DNA of 53,018 nt from an uncultured Bacilli bacterium (GCA_947601485.1 CANQGF010000004.1:1-53018); one strand, 5' to 3'. Counted from the stretch's first letter, positions 35,382-45,338 are shown. A program made the numbers and translations. Notes: generated by a model not told the origin, from the letters alone.

Positions 35382-35942
35382 ATGGAAATACCAATTAGAG
35401 TGCGAATTAGCAATCGTCATGTACATTTGACTAAAGAAGTTTATGAAAAATTATTTGATAAAGAAATTGAAATTAAAAACGATTTATCCCAAACTGGTGA
35501 ATTTGCCGCTTTTAACACATTAACAATTAAAAATAGCGAAAAAGAAATTCCCAATGTTAGAATAGTGGGGCCTTTTAGACCTTATAATCAAATAGAAATT
35601 TCTAAAAGAGATGCAAGAATTTTAGGTTTAAATCCTCCGGTAAGAAGAAGTGGCGATTTAAAAGATAGTTTAGAAATAACTTTAAAAACTGAAAAAGCTA
35701 CGGTTAAAGTTAAAGGCTTAATTTTAGCAAATAGACATATTCACATGAATGAGATTGATGCCCTAAAATTAGGAGTTCGTGATAAAGATATGCTTCAAGT
35801 TATTATTAATAATGAGCGAAGTGGTATTTTAGATGCAGAAGTTAAAGTTACCCCTAAAGGAGTTTTAGAATTTCATATTGATACTGATGAAGCTAATGCT
35901 TTTTTGCTTGAAGATTATGATGAAGTAACTTTAAAAATTTAA
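35382..35942 (+). CDS. pduL: phosphate propanoyltransferase PduL
   Basis: The 186-residue protein has both metal-binding histidine motifs of the family (SNRHVHLTKE near 10 and ANRHIHMNEIDAL near 117), with GPFRPYNQIEISKRDAR and the end DTDEANAF. PduL swaps acyl-CoA for acyl phosphate. In a fermentative cell it would act as a phosphotransacetylase that feeds acetate kinase. No microcompartment genes or N-terminal encapsulation extension are present, so it is probably a cytosolic form. The ORF track begins one codon earlier at TTG. ATG 35382 is better. Confidence 0.92.
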   Translation: MEIPIRVRISNRHVHLTKEVYEKLFDKEIEIKNDLSQTGEFAAFNTLTIKNSEKEIPNVRIVGPFRPYNQIEISKRDARILGLNPPVRRSGDLKDSLEITLKTEKATVKVKGLILANRHIHMNEIDALKLGVRDKDMLQVIINNERSGILDAEVKVTPKGVLEFHIDTDEANAFLLEDYDEVTLKI

Positions 35943-35966
35943 TTAGATAAAATAGATAATGTTCGC

Positions 35967-35995
35967 TTGTTTAGAAATAGGTAAAATAGTATAAT
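35967..35995 (+). promoter_or_regulatory. promoter of dusB-addB-addA
   Basis: TTGTTT (35967-35972), 17 bp, TATAAT (35990-35995). Confidence 0.6.
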
Positions 35996-36027
35996 AAATT
36001 TAGAAAAATTTGCTAACAGGTGATTTT

Positions 36028-36996
36028 ATGTGGAAAATAGGTAATGTCAAAATTAATAATAGAGTTGTGCTTGCTCCGATGGCCGGAGTTACATCTAGTA
36101 CTTATCGTTCTATTTGTAAAAAAATGGGCGCGGGTTTAGTTGTTTCGGAAATGGTATCAGACAAAGCTTTAATTTACGATTCCAAAAAAACTTTTGAACT
36201 TTTAAAATTTAATGAAGATGAAAGACCGATTAGTATTCAAATTTTTGGGGGAGATCCTGATTCAATGGGGAAAGCGGCTAAAATAGTAGAAGATGCTGTA
36301 CATCCCGATATTATCGATATTAATATGGGCTGTCCTGTTCCCAAAGTAGCCATTAAAAGTAAAGCTGGAAGTAATTTATTAAGAGAGCCAGATTTAGTAA
36401 GAAAAATTGTTGAGTCTGTTAAAAATAGTGTATCCATTCCTGTTACCGTCAAAATAAGAATAGGTTGGGATGATAATCATATTAATGCTGTAGAAATAGC
36501 CAAAATTTGTGAAGAAGCAGGTGCTAGTGCTATTTTTGTTCATGGCAGAACGAGAAGTCAAGGATATTCCGGCCATGCTAATTGGGATATTATCAAAAAA
36601 GTTAAAGAAAGTGTAAACATTCCCGTTATTGGTAATGGTGATATTAAATCTTGTTATGATGCCAAGAGAATGATTGATGAAACAGCGTGTGATGCCGTAA
36701 TGATTGGACGGGGTAGTTTAGGTAATCCATGGCTTATTAGAGATTGTGTAGATTATTTAGAAAATAATTTAGAACCTAAAGAAGTAACAATCAATGAAAA
36801 AAGGCAAATGATGAGGGAACATACTCTTTTAAATGTTAAAGAAAAAGGGGAAGTAAGAGGAATACTAGAAATGCGTTCTATTCTTTTATATTATTTAAAG
36901 GGTATACCTAACACTAAAAATATTAAGCTAGAAATTGTTAAGTGTGATAATTTAAATGAAATGTTAGAACTAATCGATAAGATAAAAAATATATGA
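36028..36996 (+). CDS. dusB: tRNA-dihydrouridine synthase DusB
   Basis: This FMN-dependent enzyme reduces uridines in the tRNA D-loop. The 322-residue protein shows the TIM-barrel signatures VVLAPMAGVTSSTYR, the catalytic-cysteine segment NMGCPVPKVAIKSKAGSNLL, FVHGRTRSQGYSG, IPVIGNGDI and CDAVMIGRGSLGNPWL. The ORF track starts six codons earlier at a TTG. ATG 36028 fits AGGTGA at 36018-36023. It heads an operon with addB (7-nt gap) and addA. The frame ends in TGA. Confidence 0.95.
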   Translation: MWKIGNVKINNRVVLAPMAGVTSSTYRSICKKMGAGLVVSEMVSDKALIYDSKKTFELLKFNEDERPISIQIFGGDPDSMGKAAKIVEDAVHPDIIDINMGCPVPKVAIKSKAGSNLLREPDLVRKIVESVKNSVSIPVTVKIRIGWDDNHINAVEIAKICEEAGASAIFVHGRTRSQGYSGHANWDIIKKVKESVNIPVIGNGDIKSCYDAKRMIDETACDAVMIGRGSLGNPWLIRDCVDYLENNLEPKEVTINEKRQMMREHTLLNVKEKGEVRGILEMRSILLYYLKGIPNTKNIKLEIVKCDNLNEMLELIDKIKNI

Positions 36997-37003
36997 GGTT
37001 ATA

Positions 37004-39379
37004 ATGGTAATAGATGGACTCTTAAAAGATAAAACAATTTTTATTTGTGAAGATAGTTATAAAAAATATTTATTAAAAACAATGAATCAAAATCATCTTT
37101 TTTTAGATGTAAAATTTTTTACTAAAAATGAATTTATGAGGGAATATTTATTTAATTATGGTGAAGATGCTCTTTATTATTTAGTTAATAAATATCATTT
37201 TAAAGTAGAAGTAGCTATTATGTATTTAAATAATTTAATTTATCTAAATGAAAATAATTATCATAGTGATAAACTTAATTTTTTAAAAATGTTAAAAGAA
37301 GAATTAGATGAACATAAATTATTAAAATATAATCCTCTTTTTAAAAAATATATTAGTAACTATAAAATAGTGGTTGTAGGGTATTCTTATTTAGATAGTA
37401 ATGAAGAAAAAATATTTAATGAATTAAATAGTATTTATGTTAAAGAAATACCTTCATTTAAACCAAGTGAAGTATATGAATTTACCTCTATTAATGAAGA
37501 AGTTAATGCTGTTTTTAAAGAAATTGCTAAACTTATTGAAAAAGGTATCAATATTAATAAAATAAAAATAGTCAATGTATCAGATGATTATTATCCATTT
37601 ATGGAAAGATATGCTAAATTTTACCAAATACCAATTAAAAATACGCATGAAATCTCTTTATATAGTACTACGGTAGCTAAAAAGTTTTTATCTAATTTAA
37701 GTAGTGGTATAGATTATGCTTATGAAACTATTAAAGATATGGATGAAGAAATAGTAAATAAAATTATTAATATTTGCAATAAATATCTTTTCGTTACGGA
37801 TATGACTATTTTAAAAAATTTATTAATTTATGAATTTAAAAAGACTAATATAAAGCAAGAAGAATTAAAAGATTTTGTTGATATCATTAATATTGAAGAT
37901 TATATTTCTTTAGATGATTATATATTTTTAGTAAACTTTAATACAGGAAGTATACCTCATGTTATGTTAGATGAAGATTATATTGATGATGAGCTTAAAA
38001 AAGAGATGGGTTTAAAAAATACTATTCAAAAAAATAAAGAGTACAAAGAATATATAATTAATAAGTTGCAAACTATTAAAAATTTATGGATTAGTTATAA
38101 ATTAAGTGATGGAAAAAGTAAATATTTTCCTTCTATTTTAGTAACAGATATGAATTTATCAAAAAAAGTATATCATAATGATTTATTAAATAGTTATTCA
38201 CTTTTAAATGATAAAATAAACTATGCTAAAAGTTTATATAATTATAACACTTTTGGCATTTTAGGTAATTTACCTCTTTATCAAAATACTTTAGGAGATA
38301 TCCATTATAATTCTTATGATAATAAATTTAAAGGTATAGATAAAAATGATTTAAAAGATTTTCTTAAAAATCAATTAAATTTATCTTATAGTAGTTTAAG
38401 TAATTATCATAAGTGTGCTTTTCGTTATTTTTTAGCTGATGTTTTAAAAATAGATCCTTATGAAGATACTTTTGAAGGATTTATTGGATCTTTATTTCAT
38501 GATGTTTTAGAAAAAAGTTTGCAAAATAATTTAAATGATGATGAAACTTTAGATGAAATTAAGCGTTATTTAAAAGATGCTAATCGCCCTTTAACTAAAA
38601 AAGAAGAATTTTTTATTGATAAGATTAAAGAAGATATGCTTTTTGTTAAAAAAACCATTTTAGAACAACAAAATGATATATCTTTAAAAGATGCTTATTT
38701 TGAAAAAAAGATAAGTATTGATAAAAGTATAGATGATATGTTTATAAATTTTAAAGGCTTTATTGATAAAATATTATACAAGGTTGAAGATGATAAAACT
38801 TATGTAGTTATCATCGATTATAAGACTGGAAATGTTTCAGCAGATTTAAAATATGTTCCCTATGGTTTAGATATGCAACTACCTATTTATTTATATTTAG
38901 TTAATAAATCTAATGTTTTTGTTAATCCGGTAATTATTGGTTTTTATTTGCAATTTATTTTAAATAATAATATTTTAAGAGATAATGGTAAAACTTATGA
39001 AGAAAAGAAAAAAGATAATTTAAAATTAGTAGGTTATTCAACAGATAATATATCCCATTTAGTTATGTTTGATAAAAATTATGAAAATAGTTTTCTTATT
39101 AATGGATTAAGAGTGAAAAATGATGGCTCTTTTTATAAAAGTGCTAAAGTTTTAAATAATGATGATCTTAATAATTTAGTTAAAGTAACTGAAGATATTA
39201 TTGATGAAGATATTAAGAAAATATTAAATGGTGAGTTTACCATAAATCCTAAAAAAATTGGGTTTGATAAAGAGGTTGGATGCGCTTTTTGTCACTTTAA
39301 AGATATCTGTTATAAAACTACTGATGATGATGTTATTTTACCAGAAATAAATGAGGAAGCAGGTGATTTAAGTGAGTAA
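37004..39379 (+). CDS. addB: AddB-like nuclease subunit of the AddAB complex
   Basis: The 791-residue protein is the partner of AddA in double-strand-break processing. The C-terminal part has a RecB-type PD-(D/E)XK nuclease (FHDVLE, FKGFIDKILYK, VIIDYKTGN, DMQLPIYLYLV). The iron-sulphur cysteines of AddB are visible: one in YHKCAFRYF near 470, and CAFCHFKDIC near 760-770. The N-terminal part is a degenerate helicase fold with no Walker A, and it is much shorter than Bacillus AddB (about 1,166). Its end overlaps the addA start by 8 nt, so the subunits are translationally coupled. Confidence 0.88.
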   Translation: MVIDGLLKDKTIFICEDSYKKYLLKTMNQNHLFLDVKFFTKNEFMREYLFNYGEDALYYLVNKYHFKVEVAIMYLNNLIYLNENNYHSDKLNFLKMLKEELDEHKLLKYNPLFKKYISNYKIVVVGYSYLDSNEEKIFNELNSIYVKEIPSFKPSEVYEFTSINEEVNAVFKEIAKLIEKGININKIKIVNVSDDYYPFMERYAKFYQIPIKNTHEISLYSTTVAKKFLSNLSSGIDYAYETIKDMDEEIVNKIINICNKYLFVTDMTILKNLLIYEFKKTNIKQEELKDFVDIINIEDYISLDDYIFLVNFNTGSIPHVMLDEDYIDDELKKEMGLKNTIQKNKEYKEYIINKLQTIKNLWISYKLSDGKSKYFPSILVTDMNLSKKVYHNDLLNSYSLLNDKINYAKSLYNYNTFGILGNLPLYQNTLGDIHYNSYDNKFKGIDKNDLKDFLKNQLNLSYSSLSNYHKCAFRYFLADVLKIDPYEDTFEGFIGSLFHDVLEKSLQNNLNDDETLDEIKRYLKDANRPLTKKEEFFIDKIKEDMLFVKKTILEQQNDISLKDAYFEKKISIDKSIDDMFINFKGFIDKILYKVEDDKTYVVIIDYKTGNVSADLKYVPYGLDMQLPIYLYLVNKSNVFVNPVIIGFYLQFILNNNILRDNGKTYEEKKKDNLKLVGYSTDNISHLVMFDKNYENSFLINGLRVKNDGSFYKSAKVLNNDDLNNLVKVTEDIIDEDIKKILNGEFTINPKKIGFDKEVGCAFCHFKDICYKTTDDDVILPEINEEAGDLSE

Positions 39380-42300
39380 TTGGACAAAAGAACAATTAGA
39401 TGCAATTAACAAAAGTGGCTCTAATATCATTGTTTCAGCGGGTGCAGGTTCAGGAAAAACTTCAGTTTTAAGTGAAAGAGTTATTACAAAATTAAAAAGT
39501 GGTATTAATATTAATCGCCTTTTAATTTTAACATTTACTAATTTAGCGGCTTTAGAAATGAAAGATCGAATTAGAAATGAAATAATGAAACATGATGAAT
39601 TAAAAGAAAATCTCCTTTATTTAGAAAGTGCTTATATTACAACTTTTGATTCCTATACTTTATCTTTAGTTAGAAAATATCATTATTTACTTAATATATC
39701 TCCAAGTGTTAGTATTATTTCTGAAAGTGTCATGAATATTATTAAAAATGATACGATTGATGAAGTATTTGATGAATTATATAAAGAAGATAATCCTTTA
39801 TTTCAAAAATTAATTAAAGATTTAACTATAAAAAATGATACCCAAATAAAAGAAGCTATTTTAGAAATAATTAAAAAAATTGATTTAATTAGTGATAAAC
39901 AAAGTTTTTTAAATAACTATTTAGATACTTATTTAAGTAGCGAAAAAATAGATGAGTATATAAAAGAGTATGAAAATTTAATTAAAAGAGATTTATTAAG
40001 TATTGAAACAAATATGATAAAAATAGCTGATTCAGCTTATTCAGATTATTATGAAAAGTTAGAATCTTCTTTAGAAAAATTAATTAAATCCGCTACTTAT
40101 GATGAAGTGAGAAGAAATATTTATGTAAGTGTTCCCCAACGTCCAAGGGGTAGTGATGAGATTAAAGATGCCAAAAAAGAAATTGATGATACTATTAAAA
40201 GAATTAAAGATTATTTAAGATTTGATAGTACTAATGAAATTAAGGAAATCTTTGAAATTAATAAAGAATATCTTAAAATTATTTTAGAAATTATCAGAAG
40301 ATTTTATATAAAAGTTAATCATTTTAAAGAAATGTATGATTTATATGAATTTAATGATATTGAAATAATGGCTATTAAATTACTTAAAGAACATGAGGAA
40401 GTAAGGCATGAATTAAAAAATTATTATCAAGAAATTTTAGTTGATGAATATCAAGATACAAATGATTTACAAGAAGAATTTATTAATTTAATTAGTAATA
40501 ATAATGTTTATATGGTTGGTGATATTAAACAATCTATTTATGGTTTTAGAAATGCCAACCCAGAAATATTTAGAAGTAAATATAATAAGTATAGTTTAAA
40601 TGATGGGGGAATTAAAATTGATTTATTAGCTAATTTTCGTTCTCGTAGTGAAGTCATAAATGTGATTAATGAAGTATTTTCTAGCATTATGGATGAAGAA
40701 ATAGGTAACGCTAATTACAGAGTTGATCATCAAATGCAATTTGGAAATACTTCTTATAATGAAAATAAAATGAATGAAAGTTATGAATTAGAAATTTTAA
40801 ACTACCAAAATGATACAAAAGAATTTAAAAATAGAGAAGTTGAAGCTTTTATTATTGGAAGAGATATTATAAATAAATTACAAAATAATTATCAAGTTTA
40901 TGATAAAGAATTAAAAACTTTAAGAAAAGCCACTTATAGCGATTTTTGTATAATTATGGATCGTGGTAAAAGTTTTAGCTTATATAAAAAAATCTTTGAA
41001 TATTTAGGTATTCCATTAACTGTTTATGAAGATAAATTACTTACTAATGAGACAGATATTATGTTAATAGCGAATTTAATTGCGTTTATTGTTAATGTTA
41101 AAAATAAAACTTTTAATGTCGATTTCACTTATGAATTTTTGAGTATTGCACGTTCATTTTTAGGAAATATGACTGATCAAGAAATATTTAAAATAATTAA
41201 AGATCATACATATAAAGAAACAATTATTTATAAAAAAGCTCAAGAAATAGCTAACCATCTAGATAATATAGATAATTTGACTTTAATTAATTTAATATTA
41301 GATAAATTTAATTTTTATGAACAATTAATTACTATTTCTAATATTGAAGAGGTTATTATAAGAATAGATAATTTAACAAATATTGCTCGTGATTTAAGTA
41401 AAATGGGTTATACAGTTGAGGAATTTGCTAATTATTTAAAGAAAATGATTAATGGTAAAGATGAGATTAGATATAGTTCGACGATTGGTAATAATGGTGT
41501 TAAAATTATGAATATCCATAAATCAAAAGGACTTGAATTTTCTATTTGTTATTTTGCTTCTTTAGATGAAAAATTCAATACTGATGATTTAAAGAAAAGA
41601 TATATATTTGATCTTCAATATGGAATTATTACCCCTTTCTTTAAAGATGGACTAGGAGTAAGTATATTAAAAGATTTATATAAAGATAAATATTTAATAA
41701 ATGATATTTCAGAAAAAATAAGATTATTTTATGTTGCTTTAACAAGAGCTAAAGAAAAAATTATTATTGTAACTAGTCTTCTTGATAATGTAGATACTTA
41801 TAGAAATTTAGTAGATGTATCAGTTAGGTTAAAGTATAATTCACTAAAAAGTATTCTAGATTCAATTTATTATAATTTAACTAAATATATTAAAAATATT
41901 AATTTAGCAGATTTAAATATATCTAAAAACTATTTAACTAATAATATTAATAATGTATTTAGTAATAATACTAATGAAGTGATAAATTATCATGATGTGA
42001 AGATAGAAAGTCAAGAAGATAGTGTATTACATGCCTCAAAAGAGGTAACAGAAATTCTTACTTTAGAAGAAAAAGAAAATATTAATTTAGGATTAGAAAT
42101 CCATAAATCTTTTGAACAAACAGATTTCTTTAATATAAGTAACGATAATCCATATCAAGATAAAATAAAAAATCTAATAAAAAAATTAGATATTAAAAAT
42201 ACAGATACATTATATAAAGAACATGAATTTATCTTTCAAGATAATGATGTAACTTATCATGGAATTATTGATTTAATTATTAAATCAGATGATTGTATTA

Positions 42301-42464
42301 AAATAGTTGATTATAAATTAAAAAATATTGATAATCCTAAATATATTAATCAACTGCAAGTATATCATAAATATTTAAGTAGTATTTATGATAAAGAAAT
42401 AAAGATGTATTTATATAGTATTCTTACTGATGAAGTAAAAGAAATATTATTAGAGGCTGTTTAG
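39372..42464 (+). CDS. addA: helicase-nuclease subunit AddA
   Basis: The 1,030-residue protein is a UvrD-like helicase with a C-terminal nuclease. Motifs: WTKEQLDAI, Walker A GAGSGKT (about 23-29), TFTNLAALEMKDRI, VDEYQDTN near 357, GDIKQSIYGFRNA, NIHKSKGLEF, YVALTRAKEKI, and the nuclease HGIIDLIIK with VDYKLKN near 960-980. With AddB it resects broken ends for RecA loading. It is shorter than Bacillus AddA (about 1,230). The start is GTG 39372, with AGGTGA at 39361-39366 five bases upstream. No convincing terminator follows. Confidence 0.94.
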   Translation: MSNWTKEQLDAINKSGSNIIVSAGAGSGKTSVLSERVITKLKSGININRLLILTFTNLAALEMKDRIRNEIMKHDELKENLLYLESAYITTFDSYTLSLVRKYHYLLNISPSVSIISESVMNIIKNDTIDEVFDELYKEDNPLFQKLIKDLTIKNDTQIKEAILEIIKKIDLISDKQSFLNNYLDTYLSSEKIDEYIKEYENLIKRDLLSIETNMIKIADSAYSDYYEKLESSLEKLIKSATYDEVRRNIYVSVPQRPRGSDEIKDAKKEIDDTIKRIKDYLRFDSTNEIKEIFEINKEYLKIILEIIRRFYIKVNHFKEMYDLYEFNDIEIMAIKLLKEHEEVRHELKNYYQEILVDEYQDTNDLQEEFINLISNNNVYMVGDIKQSIYGFRNANPEIFRSKYNKYSLNDGGIKIDLLANFRSRSEVINVINEVFSSIMDEEIGNANYRVDHQMQFGNTSYNENKMNESYELEILNYQNDTKEFKNREVEAFIIGRDIINKLQNNYQVYDKELKTLRKATYSDFCIIMDRGKSFSLYKKIFEYLGIPLTVYEDKLLTNETDIMLIANLIAFIVNVKNKTFNVDFTYEFLSIARSFLGNMTDQEIFKIIKDHTYKETIIYKKAQEIANHLDNIDNLTLINLILDKFNFYEQLITISNIEEVIIRIDNLTNIARDLSKMGYTVEEFANYLKKMINGKDEIRYSSTIGNNGVKIMNIHKSKGLEFSICYFASLDEKFNTDDLKKRYIFDLQYGIITPFFKDGLGVSILKDLYKDKYLINDISEKIRLFYVALTRAKEKIIIVTSLLDNVDTYRNLVDVSVRLKYNSLKSILDSIYYNLTKYIKNINLADLNISKNYLTNNINNVFSNNTNEVINYHDVKIESQEDSVLHASKEVTEILTLEEKENINLGLEIHKSFEQTDFFNISNDNPYQDKIKNLIKKLDIKNTDTLYKEHEFIFQDNDVTYHGIIDLIIKSDDCIKIVDYKLKNIDNPKYINQLQVYHKYLSSIYDKEIKMYLYSILTDEVKEILLEAV

Positions 42465-42524
42465 TTTAGTTTATATTGTCAAATTTTTGTATAATTTTAA
42501 AAAAACAAAGTCTGGTGACAAAAT

Positions 42525-42553
42525 TTGACAAGCACTATTTCTTGTGTTACAAT
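42525..42553 (+). promoter_or_regulatory. promoter of the J-like ORF and DUF4116 gene
   Basis: TTGACA (42525-42530), 17 bp, TACAAT (42548-42553) with TGT giving an extended -10. It is among the strongest promoters here. Confidence 0.75.
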
Positions 42554-42581
42554 AAAAGCCAATTAAAAAAGGGGTGTTTTG

Positions 42582-42653
42582 ATGACTTTTTATGAAGCAT
42601 TACAAATATTAGGATTAGACTCTAATTTTACGATATATACTATAAAGAAGTAA
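42582..42653 (+). CDS. 23-aa ORF resembling the start of a J domain
   Basis: MTFYEALQILGLDSNFT.. looks like the first helix of DnaJ-type domains (YEALxxLGL). It stops at TAA 42651-42653 before the HPD motif. GGGGTG lies six bases before the ATG, and a consensus promoter is just upstream. No other frame continues a J domain. It may be a truncated gene or a leader peptide for the DUF4116 gene 28 nt downstream. Confidence 0.35.
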   Translation: MTFYEALQILGLDSNFTIYTIKK

Positions 42654-42681
42654 AATTAGGTAATTAGGAGGTAAGGTTGAA

Positions 42682-43686
42682 ATGAAAGAAGTAAGTTCAG
42701 ATATTAATATTGCTACCAATTTATTAATTAATGATAGTGGAAGTTTTAAAAATTTTAGTTGGGATTTAAGAAACAATGAAAAATTTGCTTTGTTTGCAAT
42801 TAGTTTAAATCCGATTAACTTTTTCTATGTTAGTGAAAATTTAAAATCTTCAAAAGATTTTGTTATAAAGGTTTTAAAATCACGTATATCAGGGAATCCA
42901 TTTTTTACTGCATCTAAAATGCTTGGTTTTATGAATAAAGAGTTAAGAGATGATGAAGAAGTTGTTAAGTACGCCGTTTCTTTATCACCATTTAATTTTG
43001 AATATGCTAGTTCTAGATTAACCGATAGTGAAAAATTTGTAAAAGAAATTATGAAATTAGTTGTAGGACCAACATTAATGATAAGTTTTATTTTAGAATG
43101 CTGTAGTGATAGATTAAGAAATGATAAGAATTTTATTTTAGATGTAATGGATATTGATCCAATCGCCGCAATTAATGGCTGTTCTAAAACTTTGTTATTA
43201 GATAATGCAATTATAAATAAAATATGTTCTATTAATAATTTAGATTATAATAATTTAAATCCGGATATAAAGAATAATCGAGAATTTTTTGAAAAATTAT
43301 TTTCTAAAAATGGTTTTCTTTTAATTGACACTCCAATGTTTATTGAAGATAAAGAGTTAGTTTTAGTAGCGTTAAATACAATAAAAAAAGAATTTAAAGC
43401 TAAAATAAATAGTTATAATTATAATTCTAAACAAGCTAGATATTATCCATACGATTCTAATAGTGAATATTTTGCTAACCGAGTAGCAGAAAATGAACTA
43501 GACATAGATTTTTATACACATATGATAGAAAGTATTCGTGAATTAATTAATTTATCTAGTTTAAAAAGTAATCCAGAGGTTGTAAAAATAGTTGAGGAAT
43601 TATTAGTTTTGAAAGCATTTGAAGAATTAAGAAAAATAGAAAATTCAGAAAAAGAAAAACTAAATGAAAGGGAATTAGTAAAATAA
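42682..43686 (+). CDS. DUF4116 repeat protein
   Basis: The 334-residue soluble protein is built from repeats of the DUF4116 type: LRNNEKFALFAISLNPINFFYVSEN, LRDDEEVVKYAVSLSPFNFEYAS and LRNDKNFILDVMDIDPIAAI. Each repeat has a conserved pattern of a charged D/N-D/K-E start and a helix pair. DUF4116 proteins occur in many copies in protists, giant viruses and host-associated bacteria, and their role is unknown. The last 60 residues are charged and probably helical. A consensus AGGAGGTAAGG precedes the ATG. It converges with murC, 2 nt apart. Confidence 0.75.
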   Translation: MKEVSSDINIATNLLINDSGSFKNFSWDLRNNEKFALFAISLNPINFFYVSENLKSSKDFVIKVLKSRISGNPFFTASKMLGFMNKELRDDEEVVKYAVSLSPFNFEYASSRLTDSEKFVKEIMKLVVGPTLMISFILECCSDRLRNDKNFILDVMDIDPIAAINGCSKTLLLDNAIINKICSINNLDYNNLNPDIKNNREFFEKLFSKNGFLLIDTPMFIEDKELVLVALNTIKKEFKAKINSYNYNSKQARYYPYDSNSEYFANRVAENELDIDFYTHMIESIRELINLSSLKSNPEVVKIVEELLVLKAFEELRKIENSEKEKLNERELVK

Positions 43687-43708
43687 AACTAATTTCCTTC
43701 TTTTTTTT
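43671..43708. terminator. hairpin between convergent DUF4116 gene and murC
   Basis: GGAATTAG and CTAATTTCC pair with one bulge, followed on plus by TTCTTTTTTTT. It overlaps both stop codons. Confidence 0.5.
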
Positions 43709-45062
43709 CTAATAATTTTAAACCAACTTCATTAACTGGACCTGCGCCGATAGTAATAACTAAATCGTTATTAGTAACTTTTTCTTTTAAGAAATCTACA
43801 ATTTTATCAAATGAATCAATATACCAAACATTAGGATTATCTTTTTTTATTAAATTAACTAAATCAGTTTCTTTAACATTATAAATATTTATTTCTCTAG
43901 CGGGATAAATGGGAGCAATAATAATGTTATCAAAATGTTTTAAGACTTCAGCAAATTCTTCTAGATGTTCTTTTGTTCTTGAAAAAGTGTGAGATTGAAA
44001 GATAGCATAATTTTGATGACATTTAATCTTTTTAACTGAATCAAGTGTTGATTTGATTTCAGTTGGGTGATGAGCATAATCATCATAAACAAGTACGTTA
44101 TCTTGGTATTTACCTATAAGTTCAAATCTTCTTTTTACGCCAGTATAAGTTTCTAATCCTTTTATAATACTTTCTTTTTTTAAATTATAAATAATACAAA
44201 TAAGAGTAGTAGCTAAAGCATTATAAACATTATGAATACCTATAATATTTAAATTAATATGAGCAAATAATTCATTATGATAATAAATATCAAAGGAAGG
44301 ATGGCCTAAATCGTTATATGTAATGTTTTTAGCTCTTAAATCTGCTTCATTATTTATGCCATAAGTTAAAATTTGCACATTGTTTGGTGTTTTAATACTC
44401 ATAGTATTTTCATCATCTTTATTTAAAATTAAATGGCCTTTTTCTGGCAAAAGATGAGTAAATTTTGTAAAAGATGCTTTAATATTATCAATGTTTTTAA
44501 AGAAGTCTAAATGGTCATCATCAATGTTTAAAATGACTTCACTTGTTGGAAAAAATGATAAAAAACTATTTTTATATTCACAAGATTCCATAATAAAATA
44601 TTTATTACTTCCCATTCTATAATTAGTATTTAGTAAAGGGTGAATAGCACCGATTTGAATGGTCGGATTTTTTTCATCAATTATAAAACAACTAGATATC
44701 ATACCAGTGGTAGTACTCTTACCATGAGTTCCTGAAATGCAAATTACATTTTCATATTCTTTAGTTAAAAGACCTAAAAATTTAGCTCTTTCATAAATTT
44801 CTTTATGAAGGGTTTTGGCCATTACCAATTCTTTATGATAATCTTTAATAGCGGAAGTATATACGACGATATCTGCATCCTTAATTAATTCAGCATTTTC
44901 CCCGATAAATACGGGTATTCCTGATGCTTGCAACATTTCAGTATTATAAGAATTTGAAGCATCACTTCCTGTTACTATGGCTCCCATATTTTTAACAATC
45001 ATAGCAATTCCACTCATTGAAATGCCCCCAATACCTATAAAGTGAATTTTTTTATTTTTCAT
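43689..45062 (-). CDS. murC: UDP-N-acetylmuramate--L-alanine ligase MurC
   Basis: This enzyme adds the first amino acid to the peptidoglycan stem peptide. The 457-residue protein shows the UDP-binding start HFIGIGGISMSGIAMI, the ATP-binding loop SGTHGKSTTTGMIS, the ESCEYKNSFLSFFP segment and NIDDDHLDF, then VYDDYAHHPTEIK in the ligase C-terminal domain. This fits MurC, not MurD or MurE. It lies on the minus strand with its own promoter, far from murD (48531). Its presence shows that the organism makes peptidoglycan. Confidence 0.96.
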   Translation of the reverse strand: MKNKKIHFIGIGGISMSGIAMIVKNMGAIVTGSDASNSYNTEMLQASGIPVFIGENAELIKDADIVVYTSAIKDYHKELVMAKTLHKEIYERAKFLGLLTKEYENVICISGTHGKSTTTGMISSCFIIDEKNPTIQIGAIHPLLNTNYRMGSNKYFIMESCEYKNSFLSFFPTSEVILNIDDDHLDFFKNIDNIKASFTKFTHLLPEKGHLILNKDDENTMSIKTPNNVQILTYGINNEADLRAKNITYNDLGHPSFDIYYHNELFAHINLNIIGIHNVYNALATTLICIIYNLKKESIIKGLETYTGVKRRFELIGKYQDNVLVYDDYAHHPTEIKSTLDSVKKIKCHQNYAIFQSHTFSRTKEHLEEFAEVLKHFDNIIIAPIYPAREINIYNVKETDLVNLIKKDNPNVWYIDSFDKIVDFLKEKVTNNDLVITIGAGPVNEVGLKLLEKKEGN

Positions 45063-45081
45063 TATATCACGCCTTTTCTTT

Positions 45082-45110
45082 ATTATAATATTCTTTAAAA
45101 TTTATAGCAA
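45082..45110 (-). promoter_or_regulatory. promoter of murC
   Basis: On the minus strand: TTGCTA (plus 45105-45110), 17 bp, TATAAT (plus 45082-45087). Confidence 0.6.
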
Positions 45111-45165
45111 TACTTAATAATCAAGGACTTCTTAAATGTATTGACAATGTTTAACAAAATTCGAG

Positions 45166-45283
45166 TTGTAAAACGAACAAAAAAAATTTAAAAATTGTTC
45201 TTTAAAAAAGAGTCCCATAAAATCTTAAAAGAAATGTTTTTTTATTCAAAAAAAATTAAAAATCATAAAAGTTCGTTTTACAA
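45166..45283. repeat. 13-bp inverted repeat between murC and nrdD promoters
   Basis: TTGTAAAACGAAC (45166-45178) and GTTCGTTTTACAA (45271-45283) are exact complements, 92 bp apart, in the 301-bp spacer. The rest of the spacer is A/T homopolymer-rich and holds no gene that I can support. Confidence 0.75.
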
Positions 45284-45309
45284 TTTCAAAAAAAATATAA
45301 AAAAAAACA

Positions 45310-45338
45310 TTGCACATATAATTAATTATCATTATAAT
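45310..45338 (+). promoter_or_regulatory. promoter of the nrdD operon
   Basis: TTGCAC (45310-45315), 17 bp, TATAAT (45333-45338). Two overlapping palindromes cover it: ATAATTAATTAT (45318-45329) and TCATTATAATGA (45329-45340). These could bind a regulator, but I see no clear NrdR box. Confidence 0.6.
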
